Positions 1 through 9,857 are shown, counted from the first letter of the stretch. The stretch: DNA of 64,000 nt from JACVRX01 sp963819885 (GCA_963819885.1 CAWFXV010000003.1:1-64000), one strand, 5' to 3'. The notes: a model not told the origin generated them from the sequence alone. Numbers and translations: made by a program.

Positions 1-618
1 CGCCGGGCTCCCCGCCGGGACGGTGGTGGCCGACACCAGCACGGTGGACCCCGCCACGATCGTGGCGCTCGGCGAGGAAGTCGACCGGGTCGGTGCCGCG
101 CTGATCGACACGCCGGTCTCCGGCAGCGTCTCCGCCGTGCAGAGCGGGCAGCTACTGGTGATGGCCGGCGGCGACGAGGCCGCCTTGGCTCGAGCCAGAC
201 CCGCGCTTGATGCCTTCGCCAGGCGGGTGATCTCCCTCGGTGCGCTCGGAGCCGGCGCGACGATGAAGCTGGTCGTCAACGGCCTGCTCCACGGGCTCAA
301 CGCAGCGCTGGCCGAGGCGCTGGTGCTGGCCGAGAAGGCCGGTGTCGAGCGCTCGGCAGCGTACGAGGTGATCGCCTCCAGCGCGGCGGCCGCGCCGTTC
401 GTCCTCTACAAGCGTGCGGCCTACGAGCAGCCCGACGACACACCCGTTGCCTTCGCCCTCGACCTCGTCGCCAAGGACTTGGAACTCGTCGCCGGGCTGG
501 CTACCGAGTCGGCTCCGACATGCCGCTGCTCGTGGCGAACCGGGCAGTCGTCCAGCGCGCACGGGACGCAGGACTCGGCCAGGCCGACCTCAGCGCCCTG
601 GCCACCCTCTTCCGGTGA
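1..618 (+). CDS. NAD-binding 3-hydroxyisobutyrate dehydrogenase-like protein, 5'-partial, frameshifted
   Basis: The reading frame is open from base 2, so the gene begins outside the window and its N-terminal Rossmann domain is missing. The visible part matches the beta-hydroxyacid dehydrogenase (HIBADH / 6PGDH-like) family. It has the substrate-loop motif DTPVSGSVSAVQSGQL and, after it, the family helix GAGATMKLVVNGLLHGLNAA, whose lysine is the catalytic residue in this family. Near base 500-520 the frame shifts by one. After the shift the continuation SDMPLLVANRAVVQRARDAG is family-like and ends at a TGA at 616-618. The unshifted frame runs on to 661 as unlikely sequence. It is either a recent frameshift or a base-call error. 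The substrate cannot be told. Confidence 0.75.
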
Positions 619-664
619 TCATGTCGACTTGCGCCCGTCGACGGTGGCAACGTCGACATGATCA
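616..664. terminator. Long hairpin between convergent genes
   Basis: Perfect 13-nt inverted arms (616-628 and 652-664, TGATCATGTCGAC and its complement) enclose a 23-nt loop. The left arm contains the stop codon of the dehydrogenase, and the right arm ends just before the stop of the convergent glutaminase. There is no long T-run, as is common in actinomycetes. A bidirectional terminator is the simplest reading. Confidence 0.65.
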
Positions 665-668
665 TGGG

Positions 669-1688
669 TCATGCGCCCTCCGGCTCCGAAGCGAACAGGC
701 TCAGCCCCAGCCGTCGAGCCAAGAGCCGCGAGGCGAGCTGCCCCTTGACGCTGTTACCGGCGCCGTCCAGCGGTGGGGCAAAAGTGCCGAGACCACCCTT
801 ACCGGGGGCGATGGTGACGATCCCGCCGCCGATACCGCTCTTTCCTGGCACGCCGACGTCGTAGAGCCAGTCGCCAGACGTTTCATACATGCCCGCGGTG
901 GTCATCACGGCGAGCACGTAGTGGCAGATGACGGCGTCGACGACCCGCGTCTTGGTGAGCGGGTTCAACCCCCCATCGGCGACGGTGGCGCCCATGATCG
1001 CCAGATCGGTTGCGTTCACGCTCAGGGAGCAGAGCCGGGTGTAGAGGTCCAGCGCGTCAGCCGGGTCGCAGTAGATCCGGCCATAACTCTCCAGCAAATT
1101 GGCCAGGCCACGGTTTCGGTGGTTCGTCTTCGAGGCTGACGCATAGACCTCTTCGTCCAAGGAGAGCGTCCGGCCCGCGAACCGGGACAGGCCGTCGTGG
1201 ATGAACCGCCATTTCGCCTCGACCGTGTCGCCGGGCGTCAGGCTCGCCGTGGCAATCGCTCCGGCGTTCACCATGGGATTCGTCCTACCGTCCGCGCTGT
1301 GTTCGACGGCTGCGTACGAGTTGAACGGCAGCCCGGTGGCGTTGACCCCGAGCCGCCTCCTGGCCTCCGCCGCGCCCACCGACTGACAGACCAGAGCGAA
1401 CACGAATGGCTTGGCCGCGCTCATGATCGCGAACTCATGCCCGGCGTTGCCCGCTGTGTAGACGTTGCCACTCGTTCCGACCGCACAGATGCCGAACAGG
1501 TCACTCGGTACTCTCGCCAGCGCCGGATAGACCTGTGCGTTCTCTCCGTCAGTGATCGACCGGTAACGCTCGTGCGCCTCGTCGACCCAGTGCTGGATCT
1601 GCGCCGGAGACGGCAGATGCCCGGTAGAGACGTACCAGGACTCGGCCTCGATGTCGGCTTCGGGTTGTCTTTTCATGCGGTCCCCCAT
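669..1688 (-). CDS. glsA: Glutaminase
   Basis: This is a serine-dependent glutaminase of the beta-lactamase-like fold, which hydrolyses L-glutamine to L-glutamate and ammonia in the cytoplasm. The 339-residue product carries the SxxK catalytic motif as SAAK at residues 90-93, the conserved NAGAIA segment at 141-146, and a later NHRNRGLANLL block typical of the family. It has the usual full length for a glutaminase without STAS or ankyrin domains. The annotated start is ATG at 1688; a second in-frame ATG at 1676 (MKRQ) is equally possible and would move the start away from the divergent pcm gene. Its 3' end abuts a strong hairpin. Identity is secure, start less so. Confidence 0.93.
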   Translation of the reverse strand: MGDRMKRQPEADIEAESWYVSTGHLPSPAQIQHWVDEAHERYRSITDGENAQVYPALARVPSDLFGICAVGTSGNVYTAGNAGHEFAIMSAAKPFVFALVCQSVGAAEARRRLGVNATGLPFNSYAAVEHSADGRTNPMVNAGAIATASLTPGDTVEAKWRFIHDGLSRFAGRTLSLDEEVYASASKTNHRNRGLANLLESYGRIYCDPADALDLYTRLCSLSVNATDLAIMGATVADGGLNPLTKTRVVDAVICHYVLAVMTTAGMYETSGDWLYDVGVPGKSGIGGGIVTIAPGKGGLGTFAPPLDGAGNSVKGQLASRLLARRLGLSLFASEPEGA

Positions 1689-1731
1689 GGTGGCGTTCGG
1701 CGCAACAGTGCTACGTGCACATACTGGCCAG

Positions 1732-2361
1732 GTGGAGGCGAGCCTCGTCTACGCCTGCCGTATTGCTGGCGTCTCGAATGTCCGGGTCCTCGAGGCCGTC
1801 GGCGCCGTCCCTCGTGCAGCCTTCGTCCCGGTTGAGCTCGTGGACCAGGCCGACGACGACTGGCCGCTGCTGATCCCGCACGGCCAGGTGACAACCCAGC
1901 CGTCACTCGTGGCCCGGATGATCGAGGCATTGGAGCTCTCCGGCACCGAGCGGGTGCTGGAGGTCGGGACCGGCTACGGGTGGCAGACCGCGCTGCTGGC
2001 CTGCCTCGCGGAAGAGGTATGGAGCGTGGAACGATTCGCCGACATCGCCGAGTCGGCCCGGGAGAATCTCCGACGGCACGGCGCGGAGCCTGCCCATGTG
2101 GTCGTCGGAGACGGCACCGAAGGCCTCGCCGAGCACTCTCCGTTCGACGCGATCCTCGTCGCCGCAGCGTTCCCGACGGTTCCGCCGCCGCTCATCACCC
2201 AGCTCACCGACGGCGGACGGCTGGTGATGCCGATGGGGCCGGGCGGGCAGGACACCGTGGTCCAGTTCGTGAAGGCCGGCGATCGACTGCTCCGCACTCG
2301 CGATGTCGTCCTTGCGCACTTCGTCCGGCTCGTCGGGCGGCACGGCTTCGACAACAGCTGA
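1732..2361 (+). CDS. pcm: Protein-L-isoaspartate O-methyltransferase
   Basis: PCMT family enzyme that methylates isoaspartyl residues in damaged proteins using S-adenosylmethionine. The N-terminal block RVLEAVGAVPRAAFVP and the SAM-binding motif VLEVGTGYGWQTALL (about residues 75-89) are diagnostic. The C-terminal LVMPMGPGG strand is also typical. I place the start at GTG 1732 because the family N-terminus begins about there. The frame is open further upstream to ATG 1687, but that codon overlaps the start of the divergent glutaminase and would leave no promoter. Length from 1732 is 209 residues, normal for the family. There is no obvious operon partner. Confidence 0.85.
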   Translation: MEASLVYACRIAGVSNVRVLEAVGAVPRAAFVPVELVDQADDDWPLLIPHGQVTTQPSLVARMIEALELSGTERVLEVGTGYGWQTALLACLAEEVWSVERFADIAESARENLRRHGAEPAHVVVGDGTEGLAEHSPFDAILVAAAFPTVPPPLITQLTDGGRLVMPMGPGGQDTVVQFVKAGDRLLRTRDVVLAHFVRLVGRHGFDNS

Positions 2362-2697
2362 CGCTGCTTGGCGAGGTCATTGCGCAGGAAGTCGCGCAGG
2401 CCCGACGACTCTTGACGTGAGCAGAGCTCCGCCTCGTCGAGGTTCCCCTCCCCGCAGTCCCTTCGACTTCATTGGCACGCTGCGCGGTTCCACGAATCCG
2501 GCGAACCGGGCATGATAGCGACATCTGAGCGTGCCAATCGCAACAATTCGACGTGCCAATGCCCGATGAGGCTCTTCTCGAGGTAGTGACCTAGATCGTT
2601 CCATCCTCGATGCGACCGCGCTATTACCCGACCGTGACCGCGACGCGGAACGGTATGGTCAATGGCAGCGCGTGGCACGGATCGGGGCGATGAGGCC
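2362..2697. other. Intergenic region with three GTGCCAA boxes
   Basis: No gene is seen here. The sequence CATTGGCACG at 2470-2479 is repeated inverted as CGTGCCAATG at 2552-2561 (perfect 10-nt arms). A third copy, CGTGCCAAT, sits between them at 2530-2538. The boxes lie 140-230 nt upstream of the large BTAD regulator gene and could be regulator-binding sites. This is an inference from repetition only. Confidence 0.35.
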
Positions 2698-5600
2698 ATG
2701 CCGCGGAATCTTGGGCGGTTCAATCGGCCGAGGCTGGACTTTTCGGTCCTCGGGCCGCTGCAGGTGCGCGGAGAATCTGGGCCGGTCGACCTGCCGAGCC
2801 CAATGGAGCGCGCGCTGCTCGCCCATCTGGTGGCTCGGGCTGGCCGGACGGTGAGCACAGACGAGCTCATCGACACCCTTTGGGGCGAAGCGCCACCGCG
2901 CACGGCCGACAAGGCGCTGCAGAATCATGTGCTGCGGCTGCGCAACGTCCTGGAACCAGAACGCGACGGATCCCCCGTCCTGCTGGTCACCGACGGGTCT
3001 GGATATCGGCTGGACGTCGTCGACGACGCCATAGACGCGCGACGGTTCGAGCGGCTGGTCACGCTCGGTCGTCGGGCATACCAGGAAGGCCGCGTCGACG
3101 CGGCCGCGAGGACCCTGGCCGACGCGCTTGCATTGTGGCGCGGCCCCGCGTACGCGGGCTTGGAGTCGACCCAGTTCGGCAGCAGCGAGGCCCGGCGGCT
3201 CGAGGAGCTACGGCTGGTCGCACTCGAGGACCGGATCGCTGCCGATCTGGATCTTGGGCGTGCCCGGGAAACTGTCGCCGAACTGGAATCGCTGGTCCAC
3301 GAGCACCCGCTGCGCGAGCGGTTCTGGCAGCTGCTGGTCCTTGCCCTCTATCGCGCCGACCGGCAGGCCGACGCCCTGGCGGCGTACTCGCGGGCCCGAG
3401 ACGTACTCGACGAGGAACTCGGCGTCGAACCGAGCCCGGACCTCCGCCGCCTGCAGTTGCAGGTCCTCGAGCAGGACAGTGCGCTGCATGCCCCAGTCCG
3501 CACGCCGACGCTTCCCGACGCGCTTGTTCCGCCACCCGGCCCGTTTGTCGGACGAGTCAACAGAGCTTGCGACCTTGCGGGCCGCTTGGCACCGAGTGAG
3601 CGCCGGGGCGCGACCAGCACAGTCGTTCTTCGCGGCCCCCGCGCCGCAGGGGTGACCCGGCTGGCAGCGCAGTTCGCCGCGGAGCTGGCCGATCAGGGTG
3701 TCGACGTCGAGTACAACGCGGACGGCCGGCCGTCAGCCGAACCGGCGACGGCTCCACGCTGAGCGTCGTCGACGCCCGGGGCTTGGCGATCGGCGAGCTG
3801 GAGTCAGCCCTGCTGGCCGGTCCAGCCGAGGGTCCGCGGCTCACTGTCGTACTCGCTGCTCCGAGCGCCGCGATCCCTCCCAGTGCGGAGGTCATCGACG
3901 TCGGCTCGCTCAATACCGACGAGGTGCGGGCGATCCTCGCCACGTATGTCGATGACGCGGTGGCCGACGAGGTGCTCCCAGAAGTGCTGCGAACCTCGGG
4001 TGGCTTGCCAGGGCGTGTTCACGACGAAGCGCTGTCCGTCGCACGTCAACGAGCGGCAGCAGTGGTCAGCGGGGCCGCGACGTGGGCCGGGGTGGTCGGC
4101 AGCGATTTCGATGCCGCGCGGGCTGATCTGCGGCAGGGCGTGACGCGATACCGAGAGGTCATCGAGCGTCAGTTGGTTGTCGAACCCGGCACGTGTCCGT
4201 GGAAGGGGCTGGTGGCGTACGGGGTGGCCGATGCGGCGTGGTTCGCCGGTCGGGAGCGGCTGGTGGCTGAGCTGCTGACCCGCCTCGCATCGGCCCGCCT
4301 GGTCGCGCTCGTCGGTGGTTCCGGCAGCGGCAAGTCCTCACTCCTCCATGCGGGCCTGCTGGCGTCGTTGCAGGCCGGAGCGCTCCCCAGTAGCGAGAGC
4401 TGGGTGCCACTCGTGATGCGGCCCGGGGCCTCATCCGATGCGGGAGTTGGTTCGCGAGGCACTCCGCGGTGCCGACAGGGACCGGGACCAAGTAGCGGAA
4501 CTGCTCGAGCGGGTGGTGTTCGACGAGCCCGAGGAGTCGCGCGTGGTCCTCGTGGTGGACCAGTTCGAAGAGGTATGGACGGCGTGCACGGACACCGCTG
4601 AGCGCGAGTCATTCCTCGACGCTCTCGCCGAGGTGGTCGACTCGACATCCCGGTGCACTGTCGTCCTCAGCGTGCGCGCCGACCACGTTGCCGGCCTCGC
4701 CGACCAGCCGGTGCTTGCGCAGGCGCTCGCCGACGCCACCGTGCTGATCGGGGCTCCGACCGCCGCCGAGGTCCGTCGGGCAGTCGAGCATCCCGCCGGA
4801 CTGGCTGGACTCGTGCTCGATGTCGGGCTGGCCGACGCACTCGTAGACGACGCGGGAGACGAACCTGGTTCGCTGCCGCTGCTGTCGACGGCACTCACCG
4901 AGCTGTGGGATCACCGGGACGGCCGACGGCTCACGCTCGAGGCGTACGCGGAAAGCGGCGGGCTGCGCGGGGCGGTGGCCCGCATCGCCGAGCGGGCGTA
5001 CGGCGAACTGGACGAAGGGACCGCACGGCGGCCCGGGTGCTGCTGCTTCGGCTGGCCGGGCCGGGAGAAGGCGACGCCGTGACCCGCCGGCGGGTGCCGC
5101 TCGCCGAGCTGGCCGCGCTTGCCGGACCCGCGGGTGCGCGCAGTGGTCGAGCCGCTCGCGGCCGCCCGGCTGCTGACCTTCGACGCCGGTTATGTCGAGG
5201 TCGCTCACGAGGCGCTGTTCCGGGAGTGGCCACGCCTGCGGGTATGGTTGGAGGAGCATGCCGCCGCGCGGGCGGTGCAGCGTCGGCTGGTCCAGGCGGC
5301 CGCCGAGTGGGATGACGGCGGCCGCGAGCCGACCGAGCTGTGGCGCGGCGGCCGGCTGGCGGCTGGGGTCGAGTTCGCGGCCGCCTACCCGGACGAGGTG
5401 ACGACCGTCGAACGGGCATTCCTCGACGCGGGCCAGGCCCAAGCTCGACGCGGAACGCCGGGAGGCCGAGGAGCGAGCGGCTGCGGCGACCAAGCAGAAC
5501 CGGCGGCTGCGCTGGCTGCTCGGCGGATTCGGCGTGTTCCTCGCCCTTGCTCTGGTCGCCGGTGGCCTCGCCGTAAGGGCGCAGTCGCGGGCCGAGCAAG

Positions 5601-7713
5601 AGTCGTCGCGGGCCGAGCAGGAGGCCCGAACGGCGACGGCTCGGGAATTGGCCGCATCCGCGGTGGTGAACCTGAAGCCGATCCGGAGCTCGCGGTCCTA
5701 CTGGCCAAACGCGCGGTCGAGCACACCCGGGAGGTCGACGGGAGCGTGCTTCCCGAGGCGGAGGAGGCGCTGCACCGGGCAGTCGTGTCGTCCCGGGTCG
5801 TGGCTGCGTACCCGGACCTCGGCGGCACGCTCGACTGGAGCTCGGACGGCTCCATGTTCGTCACCGAGGGACCCGAAGGCACCGGCTTGGTCGACGTACG
5901 AGATCCCGATTCTGGCCGTTCGTTGCGCTCCTGGACAGGCCACGACGACGACTTGAACGACGTCTACTTCGGCCCCGACGGCACGCTCGCGACTACTGGC
6001 GACGACGGTGTCGCCGTGGCCTGGGATCCGAGGACTGGTGCGGAGGTCGGCCGGATCGAGGGAGCCGCCCGGGCGGTGTGGGGGCCGTCGCTCAGTGAGG
6101 ACGGCTCGCTGTTGAGCGCCGCCTGGCAGGAGGGTGGCGCGCGGGTGATCGACCTGCGAACCGGGCGGCTCGTCCGTGAGATCGGGCCTGGACGCAGTGC
6201 GGCCGTCGACGGCGCTGAGTCCGGACGGGACGCGAATCGCTGTCGGGTGGGACGGACCGTCGGTCATGGTCGTGGACCTGCAACTCGGTCGCGAGCTGTA
6301 CCAGTTCGGCGGCTTCGACTGGCGGATCGGTCGGCTCGCCTGGAGCCCCGACGGCCGCTGGATCGCGGCAGTCGGGGACGATTGATCCGCGGGTGTGGGA
6401 CGCCAAGACCGGAGCACTGCGGGCCGTGCTGCGCGGGCACACGGTCGTTCACCCTGTTCGGATCGACTGGAGTGCGGACTCGGCCATGATCGCGACCGGA
6501 AGTTGGACGGAACGGCCAGGATCTGGGAGTTCACCGAGGAGGGCGTGCAGGAGGTGCTGTCGCTGTCGGCGGCGGGGACGCACGAGGGCGTGGTCGGGGT
6601 CGCGTTCTCGCCGGACGGTCGGCGTCTCATGGTCGGTAACGAGGCGATAAGTGCCGTCACGATCTTCGATATCGACCTGACGGGAAACGCCGAATGGGCA
6701 AACGTCCCGGCGCCGTCAGCGTTCACCGGCGTTGACTTCTTCCCGGACGGGCAGCGATTCGTCGCGCAGGCGGAGCGGAAAGGCGAGTGTCGGCGGCCAT
6801 CTGGGATTCGGATACCGGCCGTTTCCTCGGCAGCACAGGAACCCACGGCCCGTCCGGCGACCCCGACGGCTGGCACCCATGCCTACCACGTCGACGTCAG
6901 CCCGGACGGTGGGCTGATCGCGACTGCCAGCGACGCGTCCGTGAAGATCTGGGATGCAGCGACCATGCGGAGATCTATTGGGTACTGTCGACAGCGCGAT
7001 CGGTGAAGCCGACATCGACTGGAGCCCAGATGGTTCGTTGCTCGCGGTCTCCGGATCGGAAGCGACGGGGATCACCACGATCTTTGACCGGTCGGGCCGC
7101 GCCGTCGGGCGAGGTCAGCGAAGAGGACGATTTCTATTCGGTGTCCACGGCCTTCAGCCCTGATGGCGCCTGGCTGGCCACGGGCCGAGACGGTGGCCCG
7201 GCGCCCTCGAGGCGGATGTACGGGGTGACCATCTGGGACTGGCGCACCGGTGAAGTGGTGTCGAGCGTCGGTGGAAGCCTGGCGGACGGCCTGGCCTTCG
7301 CCCCCGATGGCTCCGTACTTGCGACAGCCGACTACGGCCCGGCCCGCATCTGGGATGCCGCGGACCGGCCAGCTACTGGCTACCCTGACTGGCCACACCG
7401 GCGGTGTTAGGGACGTCGGCATTCAGCCCCGATGGCGCCACAGTTGCGACGGCGGGCCAGGACGGAACCGTTCGTCTCTGGGACGCCGAGTCCGGCGATG
7501 CAGCGCCTCGTCCTCCGCGGGCACATCGGTGTCGCTCATGCCGTGCAGTTCAGCCCCGATGGGACGAAGTTGGCGTCGACTGGCACGGATGGCGTCGTTA
7601 GCGTGTGGGCGCTCGACCTCGACGACCTGCTGCGCATCGCCGGTGAGAACGTGACCGAGACCTCACATCCGGCCGAGTGCCGGCAATACCTGCACGTCGA
7701 TAACTGCTCCTGA
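2698..7713 (+). pseudogene. BTAD-STAND ATPase-WD40 repeat regulator, heavily frameshifted
   Basis: Read across frames, this is one protein of about 1,670 residues. It has an OmpR-type winged helix (FSVLGPLQVRGESGPVDL onward), then a BTAD bacterial transcriptional activator domain (to about 3490). Next come a STAND-type P-loop domain with Walker A GGSGSGKSS near 4316-4342 and Walker B VVLVVDQFEEVW near 4540-4575, one membrane segment near 5510-5575, and a WD40 propeller of at least eight SPDG...IWD blades from 5820 to the end. Such proteins are actinobacterial regulators or signal integrators. The frame changes near 3740, 4430, 5030, 5115, 5450, 5680, 6195, 6380, 6505, 6785, 6860, 6965, 7115, 7375, 7410 and 7500. 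Substitution decay is slight, so these are very recent lesions or assembly indels. ATG 2698 follows GATGAGG; ATG 2662 is an alternative. Confidence 0.8.
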
Positions 7714-7852
7714 CCGCATCACCGGCCGCGAGACCGGCCGATGACTGGGCCGTGACCGGCGCGACTCCTCCATGACTGCGGCGTTGGCGTGGCGAGCCGA
7801 ACCTCGAGGTGACGGCTCCGGATAGGCCGGGGCCTCGGACCTGGAGGTCACC
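7714..7852. other. Intergenic, promoter region of small secreted protein
   Basis: No gene is seen. The stretch 7795-7852 resembles the stretch upstream of the second MNRIQRI gene (8470-8528), for example the shared GGTGAC(C)GGCTC core. This suggests that the promoter was duplicated together with the gene. Confidence 0.3.
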
Positions 7853-8101
7853 ATGAACCGCATCCAGCGCATCGCCGCGGCGGCTGCCATCAGTGCCGCC
7901 GTGATCGCACCCGCCACCTTGGTCGCCGCACTGGCTGTTAGCCCAGCCGCGGCGCGACCCGACCCAGGAGGCCCTATTCCCGTCCGGTTCTCCATCTACG
8001 AGCAGAACTGCCCGCTCAGGCGCATCGACAGCCAAGTGGTCCGGTGCGACCACCTCACCGGTGCCGGCGTCCAAGCACCGATCGGGGTACCCGAGTACTG
8101 A
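7853..8101 (+). CDS. Small secreted protein, MNRIQRI signal-peptide family (copy A)
   Basis: An 82-residue protein with a clear Sec signal peptide: MNRIQRI, then an alanine-rich hydrophobic stretch, with cleavage expected after SPAAA near residue 34. The mature part is only about 48 residues and contains two cysteines (QNCPL and VRCDH), which could form one disulfide. I recognise no domain. The start ATG is preceded by CTGGAGGTCACC, a usable ribosome site. The first 21 residues are nearly identical to those of the gene at 8529, but the mature parts differ. It appears to be half of a tandem duplication. Function unknown. Confidence 0.6.
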   Translation: MNRIQRIAAAAAISAAVIAPATLVAALAVSPAAARPDPGGPIPVRFSIYEQNCPLRRIDSQVVRCDHLTGAGVQAPIGVPEY

Positions 8102-8249
8102 CCGGGCCGCCGTGGTGGGCCATTATGGGCGCGAGCTTCCGTTCGCCGGCAGCAGGGCCAGGCCGCATTGCCGTCTCGCTGAGCGGCCTGGCGTCGACGG
8201 CAGGCGTAACATCGAGCGATTTCCCGGCTGCAACCAAAGCGGATTTAGG

Positions 8250-8385
8250 TGCGGGATGGAACGGGTGGTCAAACTGGGCGCCGTCCACCCGTGCCTTGTG
8301 TGAGTTGCCGCGGGTCGGAATGCCATGGCCTTCCTGATCACCGAGGCCATGTGCATCAGGCGTCGAGATCAAGCCACACTTTGGT
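8250..8385 (-). pseudogene. Relic of the C-terminus of a flavodoxin-like reductase
   Basis: The DNA aligns without large gaps to 8982-9115 inside the intact flavoprotein gene downstream, at a constant offset of about 732 nt. Read on the minus strand it still encodes GIPTRGNSHKARVDGAQF, against GIPAYGNSRKAWDDGARF in the intact gene. The rest of the gene is missing. Together with the two MNRIQRI genes this shows that a two-gene unit was duplicated and that this copy was lost. Confidence 0.7.
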
Positions 8386-8528
8386 GGTTCCACCCTCACC
8401 GGCCGCACCGAGCCGGCGGTGATCCTCTGAGCAGATGCGCATCTGACGAGCCGCGACGTATCTGTGCGCGGTGACCGGCTCTGTATGCGAAGGTTCGGAG
8501 TGTCCAGGCCCACGGAGTGGGGGGCCCC

Positions 8529-8916
8529 ATGAACCGAATCCAGCGCATCACCGCAGCGGCCGCTATCGGCGCCGCGGTGTTCGCGCCGGCACCGCGGCTT
8601 CGCGTTCGCCAGGCCGGACCCAGGACAGGCGCCGCAAACGTCGAGCATCTCGAAGGCGCAAATCGAGCACGAAGAGCGGCTCCAGGCGCCGCAAACGTCG
8701 AGCATCTCGAAGGCGCAAATCGAGCACGACGAGCGGCTCCAGATGCTCGACCAGCGGTCGGACGCTGTCGATGGTCAGTCCGCTAGCTCGACCGGAGCCG
8801 ACACCGCGGGCTTCCCGTGGGAGACCGTCGGGCTGGCTGCTCTCGCCGGTGCGGCAATTGCTGCGGGTGGCGTGGCAGTTGTTCGCCGTCTCAACAACGA
8901 ACCAAGTCGCGCCTGA
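8529..8916 (+). CDS. Secreted, membrane-anchored repeat protein (copy B), one frameshift
   Basis: The start MNRIQRITAAAAIGAAVFAPA is a signal peptide almost identical to that of the gene at 7853. The frame then breaks near 8580-8595. In the +1 frame the protein continues sensibly: FAFARPDPGQ, two tandem copies of a 19-residue unit APQTSSISKAQIEHEERLQ, a Ser/Asp-rich linker, a hydrophobic segment AALAGAAIAAGGVAVV, and a basic end before TGA at 8914-8916. This is the pattern of a protein held in the membrane by its C-terminus. One missing base would restore a protein of about 129 residues. The uninterrupted first frame stops at 8786 as arginine-rich nonsense. Function unknown. Confidence 0.6.
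8629..8742 (+). repeat. 57-bp tandem repeat, two copies
   Basis: Units 8629-8685 and 8686-8742 differ at a single base. Each is 19 codons long and encodes APQTSSISKAQIEH(E/D)ERLQ in the frame of the secreted protein. Near-identity at the DNA level indicates a recent slippage or recombination event. Confidence 0.85.
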
Positions 8917-8930
8917 TCGTCGACGATCCG

Positions 8931-8968
8931 CGGAGCAGACGTGGAGCGATAGCTCCAGGTCTGCTCCG
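8931..8968. terminator. Strong hairpin between convergent genes
   Basis: Arms CGGAGCAGAC (8931-8940) and GTCTGCTCCG (8959-8968) pair perfectly. Inside them TGGAGC (8942-8947) pairs with GCTCCA (8952-8957). The near-continuous 16-bp stem lies between the stops of the secreted-protein gene and the flavoprotein gene, fitting a bidirectional terminator. Confidence 0.75.
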
Positions 8969-8972
8969 TTGG

Positions 8973-9698
8973 TCATGTCCCGTCGGATAAGAACGGGTGG
9001 TCGAACCGGGCGCCGTCGTCCCACGCCTTTCGCGAGTTGCCGTAGGCCGGGATACCGCCGGCTCTTTTGAGCATCGAGGCGAGGTGCATGAGGTTCCAGG
9101 TCATGAACACGGTGTTGCGCTGGGTGAACTCGTTCTCCGTGCCGCCGGAGCCTTCGTCCAAGTACGACGGCCCTGGGCCGGCCTCGCCGATCCACCCGGC
9201 GTCGGCTTGGGGCGGGATGACGCAGCCGAGATGCTGCAGCGAGTAGAGGACGTTCATGGCGACGTGTTTGATGCCGTCCTCGTTGCCGGTGACGATGACA
9301 CCGCCGACCTTGCCGTAGTACGCATACTGGCCGGCGTCGTTCAGCTCGCCGGAGTTGGAGTAGAGCCGCTCGATCACCCGAGTGCACATGCTGGACTTGT
9401 CACCCAGCCAGATCGGCGTCCCGATCACCAGGATGTCGGCGGCCTTGACGGTCTGGTAGATCTCCGGCCAGTCGTCGGTATCGAAACCGTGCTCCTTCAT
9501 GTCGGGTTGGACGCCGGGAACGAGGTCGTGGTCGACGGCCCGGATCTCGTCGACGTGCACGCCGTGCTTGCGCATGATCGACGTGCTGACGCTCATCAGG
9601 CCGGCGGTGTTGGACACCTCCGGAGACCGCTTGAGCGTGCAGTTGATGTAGAGGGCGCGCAGGTGGGAGAAGTCATGGGTCCGTTCGGTCACGGGCAC
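8973..9698 (-). CDS. Flavodoxin-like NAD(P)H-dependent FMN reductase family protein
   Basis: A 241-residue cytoplasmic flavoprotein-type protein. The N-terminal strand LRALYINCTLKRSPEVSNT matches the phosphate-binding loop of the NADPH-dependent FMN reductase / flavodoxin-like fold. DILVIGTPIWLGDKSS, with the GTPIW element, and KVGGVIVTGNEDG are the other FMN-contacting loops of this family. It probably catalyses FMN- or quinone-linked reduction, but the substrate is not inferable. A decayed copy of its 3' end lies at 8250-8385. The gene ends at a strong hairpin, and its own start is ATG 9698. Confidence 0.85.
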   Translation of the reverse strand: MPVTERTHDFSHLRALYINCTLKRSPEVSNTAGLMSVSTSIMRKHGVHVDEIRAVDHDLVPGVQPDMKEHGFDTDDWPEIYQTVKAADILVIGTPIWLGDKSSMCTRVIERLYSNSGELNDAGQYAYYGKVGGVIVTGNEDGIKHVAMNVLYSLQHLGCVIPPQADAGWIGEAGPGPSYLDEGSGGTENEFTQRNTVFMTWNLMHLASMLKRAGGIPAYGNSRKAWDDGARFDHPFLSDGT

Positions 9699-9857
9699 AG
9701 CATGCCGTGTCCCGTCACGTGAGGTCCTTACGTATGTGGAACGTCATGATCGGCTAACCGACAGGAGCAACGGCCAGGGCGGAGACGGCGACGTGCGGAA
9801 ATGCGCAGGGTTGGCGTTGGTGTTCCTGTCGGTAGGCCGATCTTGAAACTCGGCGCG

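Noticed and set aside
2466..2490. TTGGCACG resembling half of a sigma-54 promoter
   Set aside because: The second half (TTGC at the right spacing) is missing, and actinomycetes generally lack sigma-54. The repeat pattern fits a regulator site better.
9757..9833. Inverted repeat ACCGACAGGA...TCCTGTCGGT
   Set aside because: Ten-nt arms around a 57-nt loop make a poor terminator. It lies downstream of the HAD gene but is too weak to annotate as a separate site.
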